A stretch of DNA of 64,000 nucleotides from Plasmopara viticola. Lineage: Eukaryota; Oomycota; Peronosporomycetes; Peronosporales; Peronosporaceae. The stretch's first letter is position 1; each line of letters opens with the position of its first letter. The position numbers and the translations under genes were made by a program. Below, piece after piece: positions 33,601 to 43,805 of this stretch. The stretch is taken from positions 248,001 to 312,000 of the forward strand of contig MBPM02000014.1 in NCBI GenBank assembly GCA_001695595.3, written 5' to 3'. The notes under the pieces are model-generated. The model saw nothing but the letters and a program-made list of their open reading frames with translations. It searched no databases and was not told where the DNA came from.

Positions 33601-35339
33601 GGGTTTGAAGATTGAGCAAACAGTGGCTACTAGGCTATGCTTGTAATTAGCTTAATCGTAAAATGAAACCTACACAAGTACGTAACCCGTGGAAAGGCGT
33701 GCTTATTTACAGTATCTCCACATAAGCTGTACAGTGCACTATGATTGGTCGATGGCTACGAATAGTGCGAAAAGAACTACAAGTGCACCATTTGCTGTGA
33801 TTAGCACGTATAGTGGTATGCTATAGTAGTAGCTGGTAATGCTGCCAGGGTTATTAATGTTCTGGCGGCATTTAATTTTTCGGTCACATAATTATTCCGA
33901 CTATCACGGGCGTTTGCTCAGACATGCGTAAACGATATTTCCGTCAAACCGTTTGAAGGAGATTGGTTATTTTGGAGGACCATTAAGACCATTAAGAACC
34001 AATAAATGTCGCCAACAAGTGTGATTTTACGACGGAGAAGATTTTGGCTCTCAGCTAGTAATAGAGTACGAGAAAAATTCGAAAAAATGGAAGACGTCTC
34101 GGCTTGGGCTACGTCGTCTTTCCAGCTGAATCCGAGGAAGTGATTAAATCGATCTGATTATTTGCAGGAGTACTACACCCCTGAAATAAGCGGTTAATAC
34201 GCCCTTGTCCCAAACAATGGCCATTTTTCGCAAACTATAGCTTTCGTGTTAGCTACATGGCTGCCAAATTCAATGACTTTGCATACTCGCTTGTGCACGC
34301 CGAATCATGGGTTGTCTCAAATGAGCAGGATTGATTAATTGCCGTGCAGACGTTGCAGACATAGAAAGCGGATATCAACCTACACCTTTTGAAGCAATTC
34401 TTCATCAAAGAAACAGTTGCTAAAGTCGAATAATTGAATGCTCTAGAGCAATTTTGTTTGCATCGCTTTAAGTAGGGAGACGGACTGCTGCATCTGGGGG
34501 TAGATTTGACAGAATGGATACGCGTCGTTGCGTACGACGATAAACTAATGTGTGATTTACTTCTAAGAGGCACGCGGTGCTTTAATTGGCGGCTATTCTG
34601 CAGAGAAAACATGATTTCTTTAGCTTTCAAAAAGTATTGGCAAGTATGTAAGGACTAATATGACCTAACAGGTAGTCAAACGTGCATCACTCGTCGGCTC
34701 TTTTACAAGCCTTTCAATCCCGGTGGAATTTTGCAAGTCACAAAAATTTATTTTTGACTGGCCGGTGAATAATGACAACATAATGATAGCGGTGTTAGTG
34801 TAACGCTTGAGCAAGATGATGCATTTACCTATGCTCCAGCCAGTATAACTAGAACCCAAACAGCCAGAATATCACAAATGGCCTTCCTGTCATAATGGTG
34901 ACAAATATATCTCGCGGCATACCGATGCGTTTTGGCAGACACTCTTTCAATTACTAAGAACCCGTTTGCTATTGTCTACAGCAGACTTTCGTCAGATTGA
35001 CGCCGGATGTCAATATTTTCGCTCCCTCTCTTGATGAATGATTTTCAAGTCTTAGTGGAGGAGAATGCAACAGGCCAGTATTTGTAGTGAAAGTTGCCTT
35101 ATCCTTATAAGAAATATGAAAAAAAGAGTTGTATCTCTTTGTAATATTTGATGAGTACGGTCATCACCAAAAGGCGCTCTTCCTATCGATAGATTACGCG
35201 TTTGATTTCAGTTTGGCCGATCTAAAGAATGCTACTGCCAGGCGCTCATTTTTAAACTTTAGCGCTCACCCTGTTGAGATCCCTAAATTTTTGACTGCAG
35301 TGAGTTATTGAAACTTAACACGTGACCTCCATCTGTAAA
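30601..35339. other. Gene desert, part 3
   Basis: 4.7 kb of AT-rich DNA. Frames up to 125 codons occur (for example 34253-34630 on the minus strand), but none has a recognisable domain, secretion signal with effector motif, or splice-supported structure. I see no RNA gene. Confidence 0.45.
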
Positions 35340-36160
35340 ACGTGAAGGCCACTTGTAATGTGGTATGTAGTCGGACATGGAAGCGGACGATGTGTTTTTA
35401 TCGGGGTTTTACACAAAAGTAAGAGACGAGTTTACTACCAAACGCACATCTACGCTGTCAGATGTCTCTGTTTTTGCTGCCGCGCTTTCTTCTGTATAGA
35501 CAAAAACTAGCGTCTGGATGCTTCTCTTGTACCTATTTGGTTGGGGATATTGAAAAGGCTTTCAACTGCTGTTTAGCATACAACCAGCGTGCGGAATCCT
35601 TGTTGCTTCCTTCGTGCGGCGGTCCTGAGCTTTGGGAAAGGACTCAGTGCGCCCTCATTGCTCACCTTTAACGACCCGTAGTGCGTGGACTTTCAAAGAC
35701 TAAAGAATCGCTGCCGAACACCACAAGAATGAGGTTAATGAAATGAGGAGGTGTCTGACCTCTTGACGACTATAGAATCTCTGCAAAGCACTACAAGGAT
35801 AAGTTAAATGAGCTGGGGAGGATATCGACCTCACTGAATGGCGTGAGATCCTCACTATGTGACATGTTAGCAACGCGTCTGGCGACTTGCACTCTGCAGC
35901 ATTGTGCTTTATGTGTGCCGTGATAGTAAAGAATACAGTAAACTTATAGGGTGAGAAAAATAATTAGAGGCACGCACGCATGGCCACATATTTGCTCTCC
36001 ACCGCCTCGTTGATAAAGTGTCTGTGTTTTCGGTGGTTGTTGACCAGTCTGGAAATCTACTGGCCCCGTGGTAGCTCCATGTTTCGCTGGGTAGCCTTCT
36101 CTGGTATTTTGCCAGTCCAATTTTGATCGAACTCGGTGACAAAGCTCATATTTTTGTCTG
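35340..36160 (-). mobile_element. Probable decayed LTR-retroelement fragment
   Basis: Read on the minus strand, 36142-35960 is a coding-like stretch with few stops, preceded by TTCGATCAAAATTGG, reminiscent of the leader/primer-binding area of LTR elements. A ~70-bp imperfect tandem repeat (35698-35838) lies inside. No protease, integrase or polymerase motif remains and no LTR pair can be defined, so assignment to a family is not possible. Confidence 0.3.
35698..35838. repeat. Two-copy ~70-bp imperfect tandem repeat
   Basis: GAC(T)AAAGAATCGCTGC..ACCACAAGAAT..GTTAATGAAATGAGGAGG at 35698-35767 is repeated with ~75% similarity at 35768-35838 (GACTATAGAATCTCTGC..ACTACAAGGAT..GTTAAATGAGCTGGGGAGG). 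Each copy ends in a GACCTC motif. Confidence 0.6.
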
Positions 36161-36321
36161 CTGTTTCGATTATGCTAGATGGCTACGAAAGGCCGTCCAG
36201 ATATTGCTGCGGTGTGTGCGCGATGTCCATGTTTGAGTTGCGCGATTATAAAAGATCGATTTATGACGCTAATTCTACACATAATTATCAGACGTGATCT
36301 AGGCGCAAATGCGGCGAACAG

Positions 36322-36325
36322 CAGC

Positions 36326-36359
<34 letters not shown>

Positions 36360-36360
36360 G
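36322..36360 (+). repeat. (CAA)n trinucleotide microsatellite
   Basis: About 13 perfect CAA/AAC units about 240 bp upstream of the SNRNP40 start codon. It gives rise to artificial poly-Asn (+) and poly-Leu (-) frames. Likely length-polymorphic. Confidence 0.9.
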
Positions 36361-36597
36361 AGATGGAATCACGTGCAAAGTATGCAAAATTTAGACTTGT
36401 GTGTAAACGAAACAGGGGTTTAATCTGGTTTCTTTTGGCAACAGCCATGATACAATTTAAATAACTCAAGAGAGATTATTTTAATTAAAAGGGTGAGGGC
36501 TCGAACCCGAATAGTGAGCGCTTCCCTAGTTAAAATATTCGCATTCCTTTATCTCAAACGAAAAAATTGTTTTTCAAATTCTACGATTCTTGATGCA

Positions 36598-37680
36598 ATG
36601 GGAGGCAAGCGGCGGCTGAGTAGCGACGAGAATGCAGCTGCATCCACGGCTTTGACACAAGCGGATCGAATGCAAATGACCAAGCGCTCGCGCATTACGG
36701 ACATTGTGGCTGCTGATCCAGGGGTTGTGGTGTCTAAGCGCGTGGACGACCGGACGTCAGGACTCCTGGCGCCAACGATGCTGCTATCAGGCCACAGCGC
36801 CGCCGTGTACTCGCTCAAGTTTAGTCCATCGGGCAAACACGTAGCGTCGGGATCATTTGACCGTAGTATCCTTCTCTGGGACGTATATGGTGAGTGCCGC
36901 AACTACAACGTGCTGAGCGGCCACAAGAACGCAGTGTTGGAGGTGCAATGGACATACGACAGTTCTCAGGTGGTTTCTGCCTCGGCCGACAAGATTGTTG
37001 GGCTTTGGGACGCTGAAAGAGGCTGTCGTATCAAAAAATTTGCTGGCCACTCGTCTGTAGTCAATAGCTGTTGTCCCGTGAATAGCGGCCCCACGCTTAT
37101 CGTGAGCAGCAGTGATGACTGTACCTCCAAGGTTTGGGATGCGCGCTATAAGCGCGCCGTCAAGACGTTTGAAAACAAATATCAAGTCACAGCAGTTTGT
37201 TTCTCTGGTGACAACTCTCACGTCATAGCTGGGGGGCTGGACGGAGACATTAAGATTTGGGATCTTCGCAAAGATGAGGTAAGCACGGTATTGCAGGGCC
37301 ATGCGGATATTGTGACGAGCGTGAGCCTCAGTCCCGATGGCAGTTATTTGCTGTCGAATGCCATGGATTCGACAGTGAGAATGTGGGACGTCCGGCCTTT
37401 TGTCACTGGGGAACGACTTAAAACCATGTTTTTGGGAGCCAAGCACAGTTTTGACCGTACGCTAATCCGCTGTGGCTGGTCAGCCGACATGCGCTTTGTA
37501 TCAAGCGGCTCGGCTGACCGCTATGCGTACATTTGGGATGCCGAGACGGGTAATTTGCGTTACCAGCTTCCAGGACATACAGGCACCGTAAACGAGGCCT
37601 CTTTTCATCCTATAGAACCTATTGTGGGCTCGTGCAGTAGCGACAAGACCATTTACCTGGGGGAGCTGGCGGAGATGTAG
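36598..37680 (+). CDS. SNRNP40: U5 snRNP 40 kDa protein (SNRNP40), WD40
   Basis: A spliceosome component that binds PRP8 in the U5 snRNP. The 360-residue product starts MGGKRRLSSDENAAAST at ATG 36598; the frame is open further upstream but only with a GTG. The length equals the family's (~357). Seven WD40 repeats are visible, with blades ending LLWDV, VGLWDA, SKVWDA, IKIWDL, VRMWDV, AYIWDA and a degenerate last blade IYLGEL. Diagnostic SNRNP40 segments are present: SYLLSNAMDSTVRMWDVRPF, HSFDRTLIRCGWSAD and ASFHPIEPIVGSCSSDK. No intron. It is convergent with the threonine deaminase gene; only 66 bp separate the stop codons, so the 3' UTRs probably overlap. Confidence 0.95.
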   Translation: MGGKRRLSSDENAAASTALTQADRMQMTKRSRITDIVAADPGVVVSKRVDDRTSGLLAPTMLLSGHSAAVYSLKFSPSGKHVASGSFDRSILLWDVYGECRNYNVLSGHKNAVLEVQWTYDSSQVVSASADKIVGLWDAERGCRIKKFAGHSSVVNSCCPVNSGPTLIVSSSDDCTSKVWDARYKRAVKTFENKYQVTAVCFSGDNSHVIAGGLDGDIKIWDLRKDEVSTVLQGHADIVTSVSLSPDGSYLLSNAMDSTVRMWDVRPFVTGERLKTMFLGAKHSFDRTLIRCGWSADMRFVSSGSADRYAYIWDAETGNLRYQLPGHTGTVNEASFHPIEPIVGSCSSDKTIYLGELAEM

Positions 37681-37746
37681 TGAAAGGGGCATACGTTGTT
37701 CTATTCTATTTCGAAAATAAAGGTGCATTTATAATAACACAGAATC

Positions 37747-39300
37747 TCAGAGCTCGACTGCGGGGGTTTGGTGGCCAGCAAAACTCTCCCAAATAAGAGA
37801 GTAGCCATTCTTCTCAAGATGGTGTTTAAGCTGAATAGCGTGATCACTCGATTGCGTCTCGACAACACACTTGACTGCCACGTGAGAAATACTAGCGTGC
37901 ACCCATGCACGCTCGTGATAAATGTCCTTAACGCTCACACCGAAATCGCGCAAGAAGCAAGTGAGCTGAGCAATACCGCCCGGACGGTCGCTCACGGTAG
38001 CCACAAAGCGCACAAGGCGTCCGTCAGCAGCCAACCCGCGGTCAATGACACGACCGAGCACAGGAGTGTCAATATTACCACCAGTCAAAGGCAACACAAC
38101 GCGCTTGCCCTTAAGCTCTGGCAATTTGTCATCAATCAAAGCGGCCAACGATGAAGCACCTCCGCCTTCCACAACGACTTTTTCCAATTCAACAAGGCGC
38201 AGTACACTTAAAGCTATCGAACGCTCCGACACCGTCACCACTTTGTCAACGTATTGACGGGCGATTTCGAAAGCATTTGTTCCTACGCAAGGCACGGCAA
38301 GACCATCTGCAAGCGTTGGCTGCGTCGGCATATTAACGGGCATTCCAGCTTTAAGTGCCTCTTTAAAGCTTGAGCAGTACTGCGGCTCGACCCCCTAAAA
38401 GCAATACCAATATCCGCATTAAAATGAATTAATTGTAATGGCATTGAAGATACGGTCGCGTACAATCACTGAGACATTCGGAGCAAGAGTCTTGACGGCC
38501 AGCGCGATCCCAGCAATCAAACCACCACCGCCAACAGGCACAATAATTGCATTGACACCTGGCACTTGGTTGAGGATCTCAATTCCCATGGTACCAGCAC
38601 CGGCAATAATCGCTGGCCGATCGAAGCCATTAATGTAAACCATATTCTAAGACAAGCGGTAAGACTAGTTCATTCCACCAGAATAACCAAAAACCATCAA
38701 AATACTTGTACCTCATCACGCACGAAGTCGTCAGCTTTGTCACGAGCCTCCAGGATGTGTTCACCGTGGAGCACCACACGCGCTCCGAGTTCACGGCAAC
38801 GAGCAATCTTGGTAAGTGGAGCGACCTTAGGCATGACGCACGTCACAGGAATTCCCAGCAACTTGCCATGGTACGCTAAAGCCTGTGCGTGGTTTCCAGC
38901 TGAGGCAGCCACGACGCCGTGCCTCTTCTCCTCATCTGTTAGCTGTAGCAGCGCATTGCGGGCGCCGCGTTCCTTAAAACTGCCAGTCATTTGACGATGG
39001 TCTTTCTTTAAATACAGTTCCATCCCCATGCGCTCCGACAGCAGAGGCGAAAACTCGCACTGGGTCTGCTGAATGCCATCGCGAATGCGGTAAGAAGCGG
39101 TGCTTATGTCCTCAAAGGACACTGGCTCGGGTAAGTTTACTTCTGTAAAGACATGCAATATTTGAGTAAAGCGACAGAGACATCGTGCAAGGAATAGCAA
39201 GACCTTCAGCGACAGTAGAGGAAGCGCGGGTCGCTTGACACAGCGACGAGCGAGCACACAAAGCGGCGGCACGACGAAGAGATGGCTTGATTAGTGACAT
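37747..39300 (-). CDS. Threonine deaminase (threonine ammonia-lyase), four exons
   Basis: PLP enzyme converting L-threonine to 2-oxobutanoate and ammonia, the entry step to isoleucine, probably mitochondrial. Exons on the minus strand: 39300-39204, 39142-38712, 38646-38464, 38394-37747; introns of 61, 65 and 69 nt, all GT-AG and in frame, giving 452 residues. N-terminal ~30 residues (MSLIKPSLRRAAALCARSSL) look like a mitochondrial presequence. The PLP lysine sits in SFKERG (K89); the phosphate-binding Gly loop is PVGGGGLIAG (215-218). A single ACT-like domain follows at ~375-452 (RFVATVSDRPGGIAQLTCFL). One ACT-like domain resembles the shorter threonine/serine dehydratases rather than the two-domain biosynthetic form, so a catabolic role or serine activity is possible. 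Confidence 0.9.
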
Positions 39301-39434
39301 GGCAAACGCAACGAATCAGCTTACCAATACTGATCTACTGGCGCTTATCACAAACCAAGACTTCAAGCCGAAAGTATTAAGTGTGGCAGTTAAAAAGCCA
39401 GAGCATGAGAATATCAGATTGCGTTTTGGGTGTA

Positions 39435-41969
39435 TTAGTTTAAAAGTGGTACACCCTGATACTTTCTAACGTGCGCTGCCAGCGCGTGCTCTTCTTCCGA
39501 CTCGCCAAGCGCAACACCTTCGCCGCCAAAGTCCGACGGGATGTTTTCCAAGTCGATAAGTGTCTCCAATTCGTTTAAAATCGCGCTACCCTTCAGCATA
39601 TGGACCTGTTTTCAAAAGCAAAAAGATTGAGTTCATCACCCGGTATTATTTAAAGTAGCTCAAAAACGTACCTTATCGCGAGTGACGGGATCGATCATCG
39701 GCTTGACCATGCGCCAGATCATATTAAACCAGCCGGGAATGTTGACAATAAAAATATGAGCGCTTCGTTCAGGATAGTGTGCTCCAGTGAATGCAGAGGC
39801 GCGCTTGATAAAGTCCAGCACTTCACCACCAAGATCGTACATGCCAATGCCCGATACGTCTAGCACTGTGATTGAACGACCCGAGTCGTTTGGCTCCACC
39901 ACTCGCCAAAGGTACTCTGTAATGTACATGTAGTGACGCAATAGATCATCAATTGATAGCCCCTCACGCTTTAGTGCCGGCAAATCAATTTTGCCCGGTC
40001 GCTCATAATATACGGGAAGTCCATCTCGAGTTTTGCCGTGAAAGTATTGCGGATAGTGTCTTTTGATGATCTCAAAATTTGGGTGTGGCGTTACTAAAAT
40101 ATTATCAATGTTGTTTTCTTTGCGCCATTCCAGCGTAGCCAAGTACCTCGAGCGACCTTTTTCTTCGTCACCCTTTTCTCCTGCAATAAACCGTGGTGAG
40201 AAAGCGATCGGACCGCCGCTAATTGAGTCGAATTTTGAGCTGTCGTCATTTGCGTCAGGATCAGGATGCGTCATTTCGGACAGTGCTGGCTCTGTGTCTT
40301 GATCAGCTTCAATCACCTCGATCTTGTCGACGATTAAATAAACCAAAAGGTTACTCTCTGCTACGGCCATTGATTTTCCAAAATCTCGTATCGGGGGCAG
40401 TACAGAGTGTATTCGCATGCGGCTTTGTGCTCCTAATAGACTAAGTCATAAAGCTAGATAACTTTGCAACTGACGGGAACAAAAGTAACAATAAGACTTA
40501 CCAGATTACAAATTGTGTCATTCGGGACACCGAAAGAACTAACCCAAGTCCGATCGTGATCTTCATCAGACCAACAAATGGCGTTGCGCAGTAGAAGGAG
40601 ACCAGGCAGCTAACAAGAAATAAACCACCCAGGGTGCCAGGAAATGCCACTGTAAAAGTCGAGGGTAGTGAAGACATCACAGGCTGCGGGCCAGAGTCTC
40701 GTCTGGATATTTGTACAGGTGGAGCTTGTACGCATCGGAAAGAAACTTGTGCACCACAGATAGACGAATTATAAATGTAAAGCACTTGACAAAATTTGAA
40801 CCACAACGTACCAAAAACTTTAGACATCGACACGATGTGTGGTCGTCGCGGTTGACTGCGAGATGGTGTTGTCAACTCGACTTGCTTAGGATTCGTTAGC
40901 AAACTGTGCAGATCTTCTCCCAGCAAGCGTCGAGGAATGTAAAGCTCTTCACCATCACTTAGTATTATAACACAAGTATCCTTTTGCCCAAACGAGCCCA
41001 ACAAAACTTCCGTTTCTAACTCGACATTGCGCTTGACCAATCTTTCCGTTGTACTTGGTCCACTAACCAAGCCAGATATCACACTAACAACAAGCACCTT
41101 CGGAGCTAAACGCTAAAAGTAATCGAACGAACACAATTACGCACAATTTGTTTAGCAAGCTACTTTGCAATAATTTGAGAAACCTACCGTCGCGATCAGT
41201 GCTACTGGCACCTCTGTTAGTGATTCATCTGCTGTTGTCCCTTCCACCTCTTCGACATTGCTACAACCACAAAATGCTACATCATCACTCATCATCAATG
41301 TCAATCGCTTTGGCCCATCGACTTACCCAGATGCCGCTGATATAAACGATTGCATAGTCTCTACTGACCATTGTGGTGCAAAATCTACACTTTTGCTAGT
41401 GAAAACTGCATTGTTCACTATGCTTACCCAGCTCGTTGCATACTCGAGCGAGTCGGCACGCAGAAACAGCAACATCGTTTTTCGCTTCTGCTTCAATTCA
41501 CATAGCAACCCTTAAAACTTTCAAAACCTTCAATCCTTGCACCGCTAAAACCCATTGTTCGTACCGACAGAATTGCAATGAAAATAAAAGAGTACCCGGG
41601 CTCCACAGCCCCAGACGGGGCGTCTTCGGGCATAACAACCTTAGAGTAACCAATGTCCGAGAGCAGCACTTGACCGCGTTCCTTGCCAAAGAGTTCATGC
41701 TCTTCCACTTTGCGATAATAATGCAAACTACGAGTAGACAAGATGAAAAGACGTTTTGCCCAACCCCCACGCACAGCGCCATCGCGGCGCTTGTCTAGCA
41801 GTCCCGAAGCCAATATGCCTAAATGCGTGCCGGGTAAAAGCCCAGGCAGTGACACAGTGCGAAAGCCCTGAAGCGACTGTGAAGTGACGGCACCGGAGGA
41901 GGAGCTCATACGGCTCACTTGTGCCGATATACAATCGCTCGAGGTGGTACCGGACGGTGCCAACAACAT
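39435..41969 (-). CDS. PH-domain/membrane/Sec14 (CRAL-TRIO) lipid-binding protein, seven exons
   Basis: Probable lipid transfer or sensing protein. I joined exons 41969-41565, 41490-41327, 41260-41188, 41112-40812, 40745-40502, 40440-39672, 39605-39435 on the minus strand; introns are 61-75 nt GT-AG with matching phases, giving 708 residues. A PH domain spans ~45-175 (WAKRLFILSTRSLHYY... LRADSLEYATSWV). An undefined region with ELYIPRRLLGEDL follows, then a hydrophobic hairpin at ~338-390 (GTLGGLFLVSCLVSFYCA), CRAL-TRIO N ~490-520 and a Sec14 core ~525-690 (SITVLDVSGIGMYDLG, FIVNIPGWFNMIW), ending in the conserved IPSDFGGEG. The exon-1/2 acceptor may shift by 3 nt. Intron 4 (66 nt) has no stop and is a multiple of three, so retention would insert 22 residues. 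Stop lies 134 bp from the threonine deaminase start, same strand. Confidence 0.8.
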
Positions 41970-42129
41970 TAGCGAGGAGTCTAGGGCGTCAGCGCAACTT
42001 AAGAATTCGACTTCAAGTCAAATCATTATTGGCTGAAATTTAGTATAAAGTGTGGAAGACCCCGAGTTGCGACAGTTTGTAGAGTCCAACGCGGCAGTTA
42101 TAAATCGATCAATGCCAGATAGAACAACA

Positions 42130-42151
42130 GCGCCCATCGTATTATGGGCGC
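42130..42151. other. Perfect 8-bp stem-loop in the divergent promoter
   Basis: GCGCCCAT, loop CGTATT, ATGGGCGC. It lies 161-182 bp upstream of the PH/Sec14 start and ~270 bp upstream of the PB1 gene, and might be a dyad binding site. Confidence 0.4.
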
Positions 42152-42172
42152 GATCATGCCTTTTTTGCGTAA

Positions 42173-42190
42173 GGACGGACGGACGGACGG
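42173..42190 (+). repeat. (GGAC)4 tetranucleotide repeat
   Basis: Four GGAC units plus GG in the shared upstream region of the divergent PH/Sec14 and PB1/UBA genes. Confidence 0.8.
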
Positions 42191-42282
42191 CTTATGATAA
42201 TTCCAATAACTATAATTGGCATGGATTTTGTTTGCCACACTGTACGGTTGATAGGGTCCACCCTACTCTCTGAACGTTTCCT

Positions 42283-42376
42283 GATTGGCTAACACTAGGG
42301 AAACGAGCAGACGTCGAAGAACAAAAACCAGATTGGAGAGGGTTTCCTAGCTTTCACTCAACATTGTTCACATTCC
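42283..42376 (+). promoter_or_regulatory. Putative promoter of the PB1/UBA gene
   Basis: Two inverted CCAAT boxes (GATTGGCT at 42283, GATTGGAG at 42331) and a pyrimidine-rich CTTTCACTCAACATTGTTCA stretch (42351-42370) that loosely resembles the oomycete initiator region, ~50-70 bp before the ATG. Transcription start is inferred, not shown. Confidence 0.35.
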
Positions 42377-42419
42377 GATAAGCAAAGCAAAGAAGAAGGC
42401 ACATCGCAAACATCAAACC

Positions 42420-43388
42420 ATGGACGGCAAACAAACTGCGCTCAAGATCAACTACAAGGGCGAACTGCACCGCTTGCGCGTGAATTTGGCTACCTTCTCA
42501 TTGGAGGCACTTACCGCGCTGTTTTCAGAGACATTTAACCTGACGCCTGGCAGTTTCGTGGTGCAATACACGGATGCTGAGGGCGATTGTCTTAGCGTAA
42601 CGTCGGAGGCCGAGTACGAGGAAGCCTGTCGCGTGTTCTTAAGTGGCGTCGACGGCGGCAAATCGCTCCGTTTCGAGGCCGTAAGCCGTTCGGCTGTGGC
42701 TTTTCAAGAGAATGTAGCTGACCCAATCTTAAAGGCGATTGAAAAGCTTGTGGAGACGTTGAACACGGCCATGGAGCATGTTAAGCATGAGCAGTGGGCT
42801 GAGAAAGCCCAAAAGACGGCGCAGACAGGTCTGAATCAGACTAACGAGGCTTTGAAGACCGTTGCGTACGATGCGTGTGAGTCTTTAAATGCTGCACGCC
42901 AGAGCATCCAAGACATGCCTCTTGACCAGCTCGTCAAGGAAACGACTGAGGGCATGAAATGTGCCGCTGAGGGTATTACTGAATTCGCCAAGGAGGTTGT
43001 GGGCGAGATCAAAAACATGAAGATTTCCTCGGCCCATACCGAGATTGTCCCCGCTCCTGAGGTGCAACAACAAAATGAAGCTGAGGTCGAGACTGCTGAA
43101 AATCCAGCTGATGTCCCTCTCGAAATCCCATTGGCTGCTACAAGCGACAGTGAGTGGGAACAGGTGACGGAGCAGGAACAGACTCCCGCTTCCGTGGAGG
43201 AGACGCCCGTTGTTGTTGTGACTCCAGCGGCTCCTGCCGTGACCGAGGAGGAGCTTAAATGGTCGGCCGAGCTGGCGATGGTGCGTGATATTTTCCCAGG
43301 TGCCGAGGCAGCTACTGTCATTGACCGTTTGGAACAGTGCCATGGCAACGTGCAAGTGGTGCTCAACGCCTTGATGGAAGAGATGTAA
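42420..43388 (+). CDS. PB1-LIR-UBA protein, NBR1/p62-like selective autophagy receptor candidate
   Basis: A 322-residue single-exon protein. Residues ~5-85 form a PB1 domain: basic strand [14 protein letters not shown] and the acidic OPCA-type motif [18 protein letters not shown], so both interaction faces seem present. Residues ~100-200 are long amphipathic helices. Around 243-249, SDSEWEQV fits the LC3/ATG8-interacting motif (aromatic-x-x-aliphatic with acidic/Ser flank). The C-terminus (~276-322, [20 protein letters not shown]) is a UBA/CUE-type ubiquitin-binding domain. PB1 plus LIR plus UBA is the core logic of p62/SQSTM1 and NBR1, but the ZZ and four-tryptophan domains are missing and the protein is short. 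Autophagy function is inference; it could also be another PB1/CUE adaptor. Confidence 0.8.
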   Translation: MDGKQTALKINYKGELHRLRVNLATFSLEALTALFSETFNLTPGSFVVQYTDAEGDCLSVTSEAEYEEACRVFLSGVDGGKSLRFEAVSRSAVAFQENVADPILKAIEKLVETLNTAMEHVKHEQWAEKAQKTAQTGLNQTNEALKTVAYDACESLNAARQSIQDMPLDQLVKETTEGMKCAAEGITEFAKEVVGEIKNMKISSAHTEIVPAPEVQQQNEAEVETAENPADVPLEIPLAATSDSEWEQVTEQEQTPASVEETPVVVVTPAAPAVTEEELKWSAELAMVRDIFPGAEAATVIDRLEQCHGNVQVVLNALMEEM

Positions 43389-43735
43389 GCACATGATGGT
43401 GGAGAAAGGTCGAGATTGCTGCTACTGTAAGTGGTAAAGCGAACAGCGCAAGGTAGAGTCAGACGGATAGGATCAGACTTATCTTGTGATTACATGTATT
43501 TCCGGTTTGTTTACGCCTCTCTACCGTTCAGTTTGAGCTGTGCTATGCATGTATACTAGCACTTCAAGGCACGAAGTGTTGTACTATCAGAGCATCAAAA
43601 ATTTGTACTTACCATCGTGCGATGCGGTGCGGCCAATATATATACTTAAATCTGTACGTAAACAAGACAGGAGTAAGTAATTTGAGGGTAAAAGTGTGCA
43701 AAGCATGACTTTTTCTTTTTTCGTCAACATTTTAG

Positions 43736-43805
43736 CATATTCTGAGGCCAGGCCACGTTACAAGTAATAACATACTCTGAGGCCAAGCCACGTTACAAGT
43801 AACTA
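43736..43805 (+). repeat. 35-bp tandem duplication
   Basis: CATATTCTGAGGCCAGGCCA... (43736-43770) is directly repeated as CATACTCTGAGGCCAAGCCA... (43771-43805), with about three differences, both containing CACGTTACAAGTAA. It lies ~350 bp downstream of the PB1/UBA gene. Confidence 0.9.

Noticed and set aside
36179..36394. Frames with poly-Asn (+) and poly-Leu (-)
   Set aside because: Both are translations of the CAA microsatellite.
36490..36515. GGGCTCGAACCCG resembles a reversed tRNA T-arm (GGGTTCGAGCCC on the minus strand)
   Set aside because: The five-base T stem does not pair beyond the GGG/CCC core, and no anticodon arm, D arm or acceptor stem can be drawn around it.
24618..36597. Search for RxLR/EER, LxLFLAK or NLP-type effector signatures
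   Set aside because: No frame combines a signal peptide with such a motif, so no effector is claimed.
41323..41508. Separate small ORF with LRADSLEYATSW
   Set aside because: It is exon 2 (the end of the PH domain) of the PH/Sec14 gene, not an independent gene.
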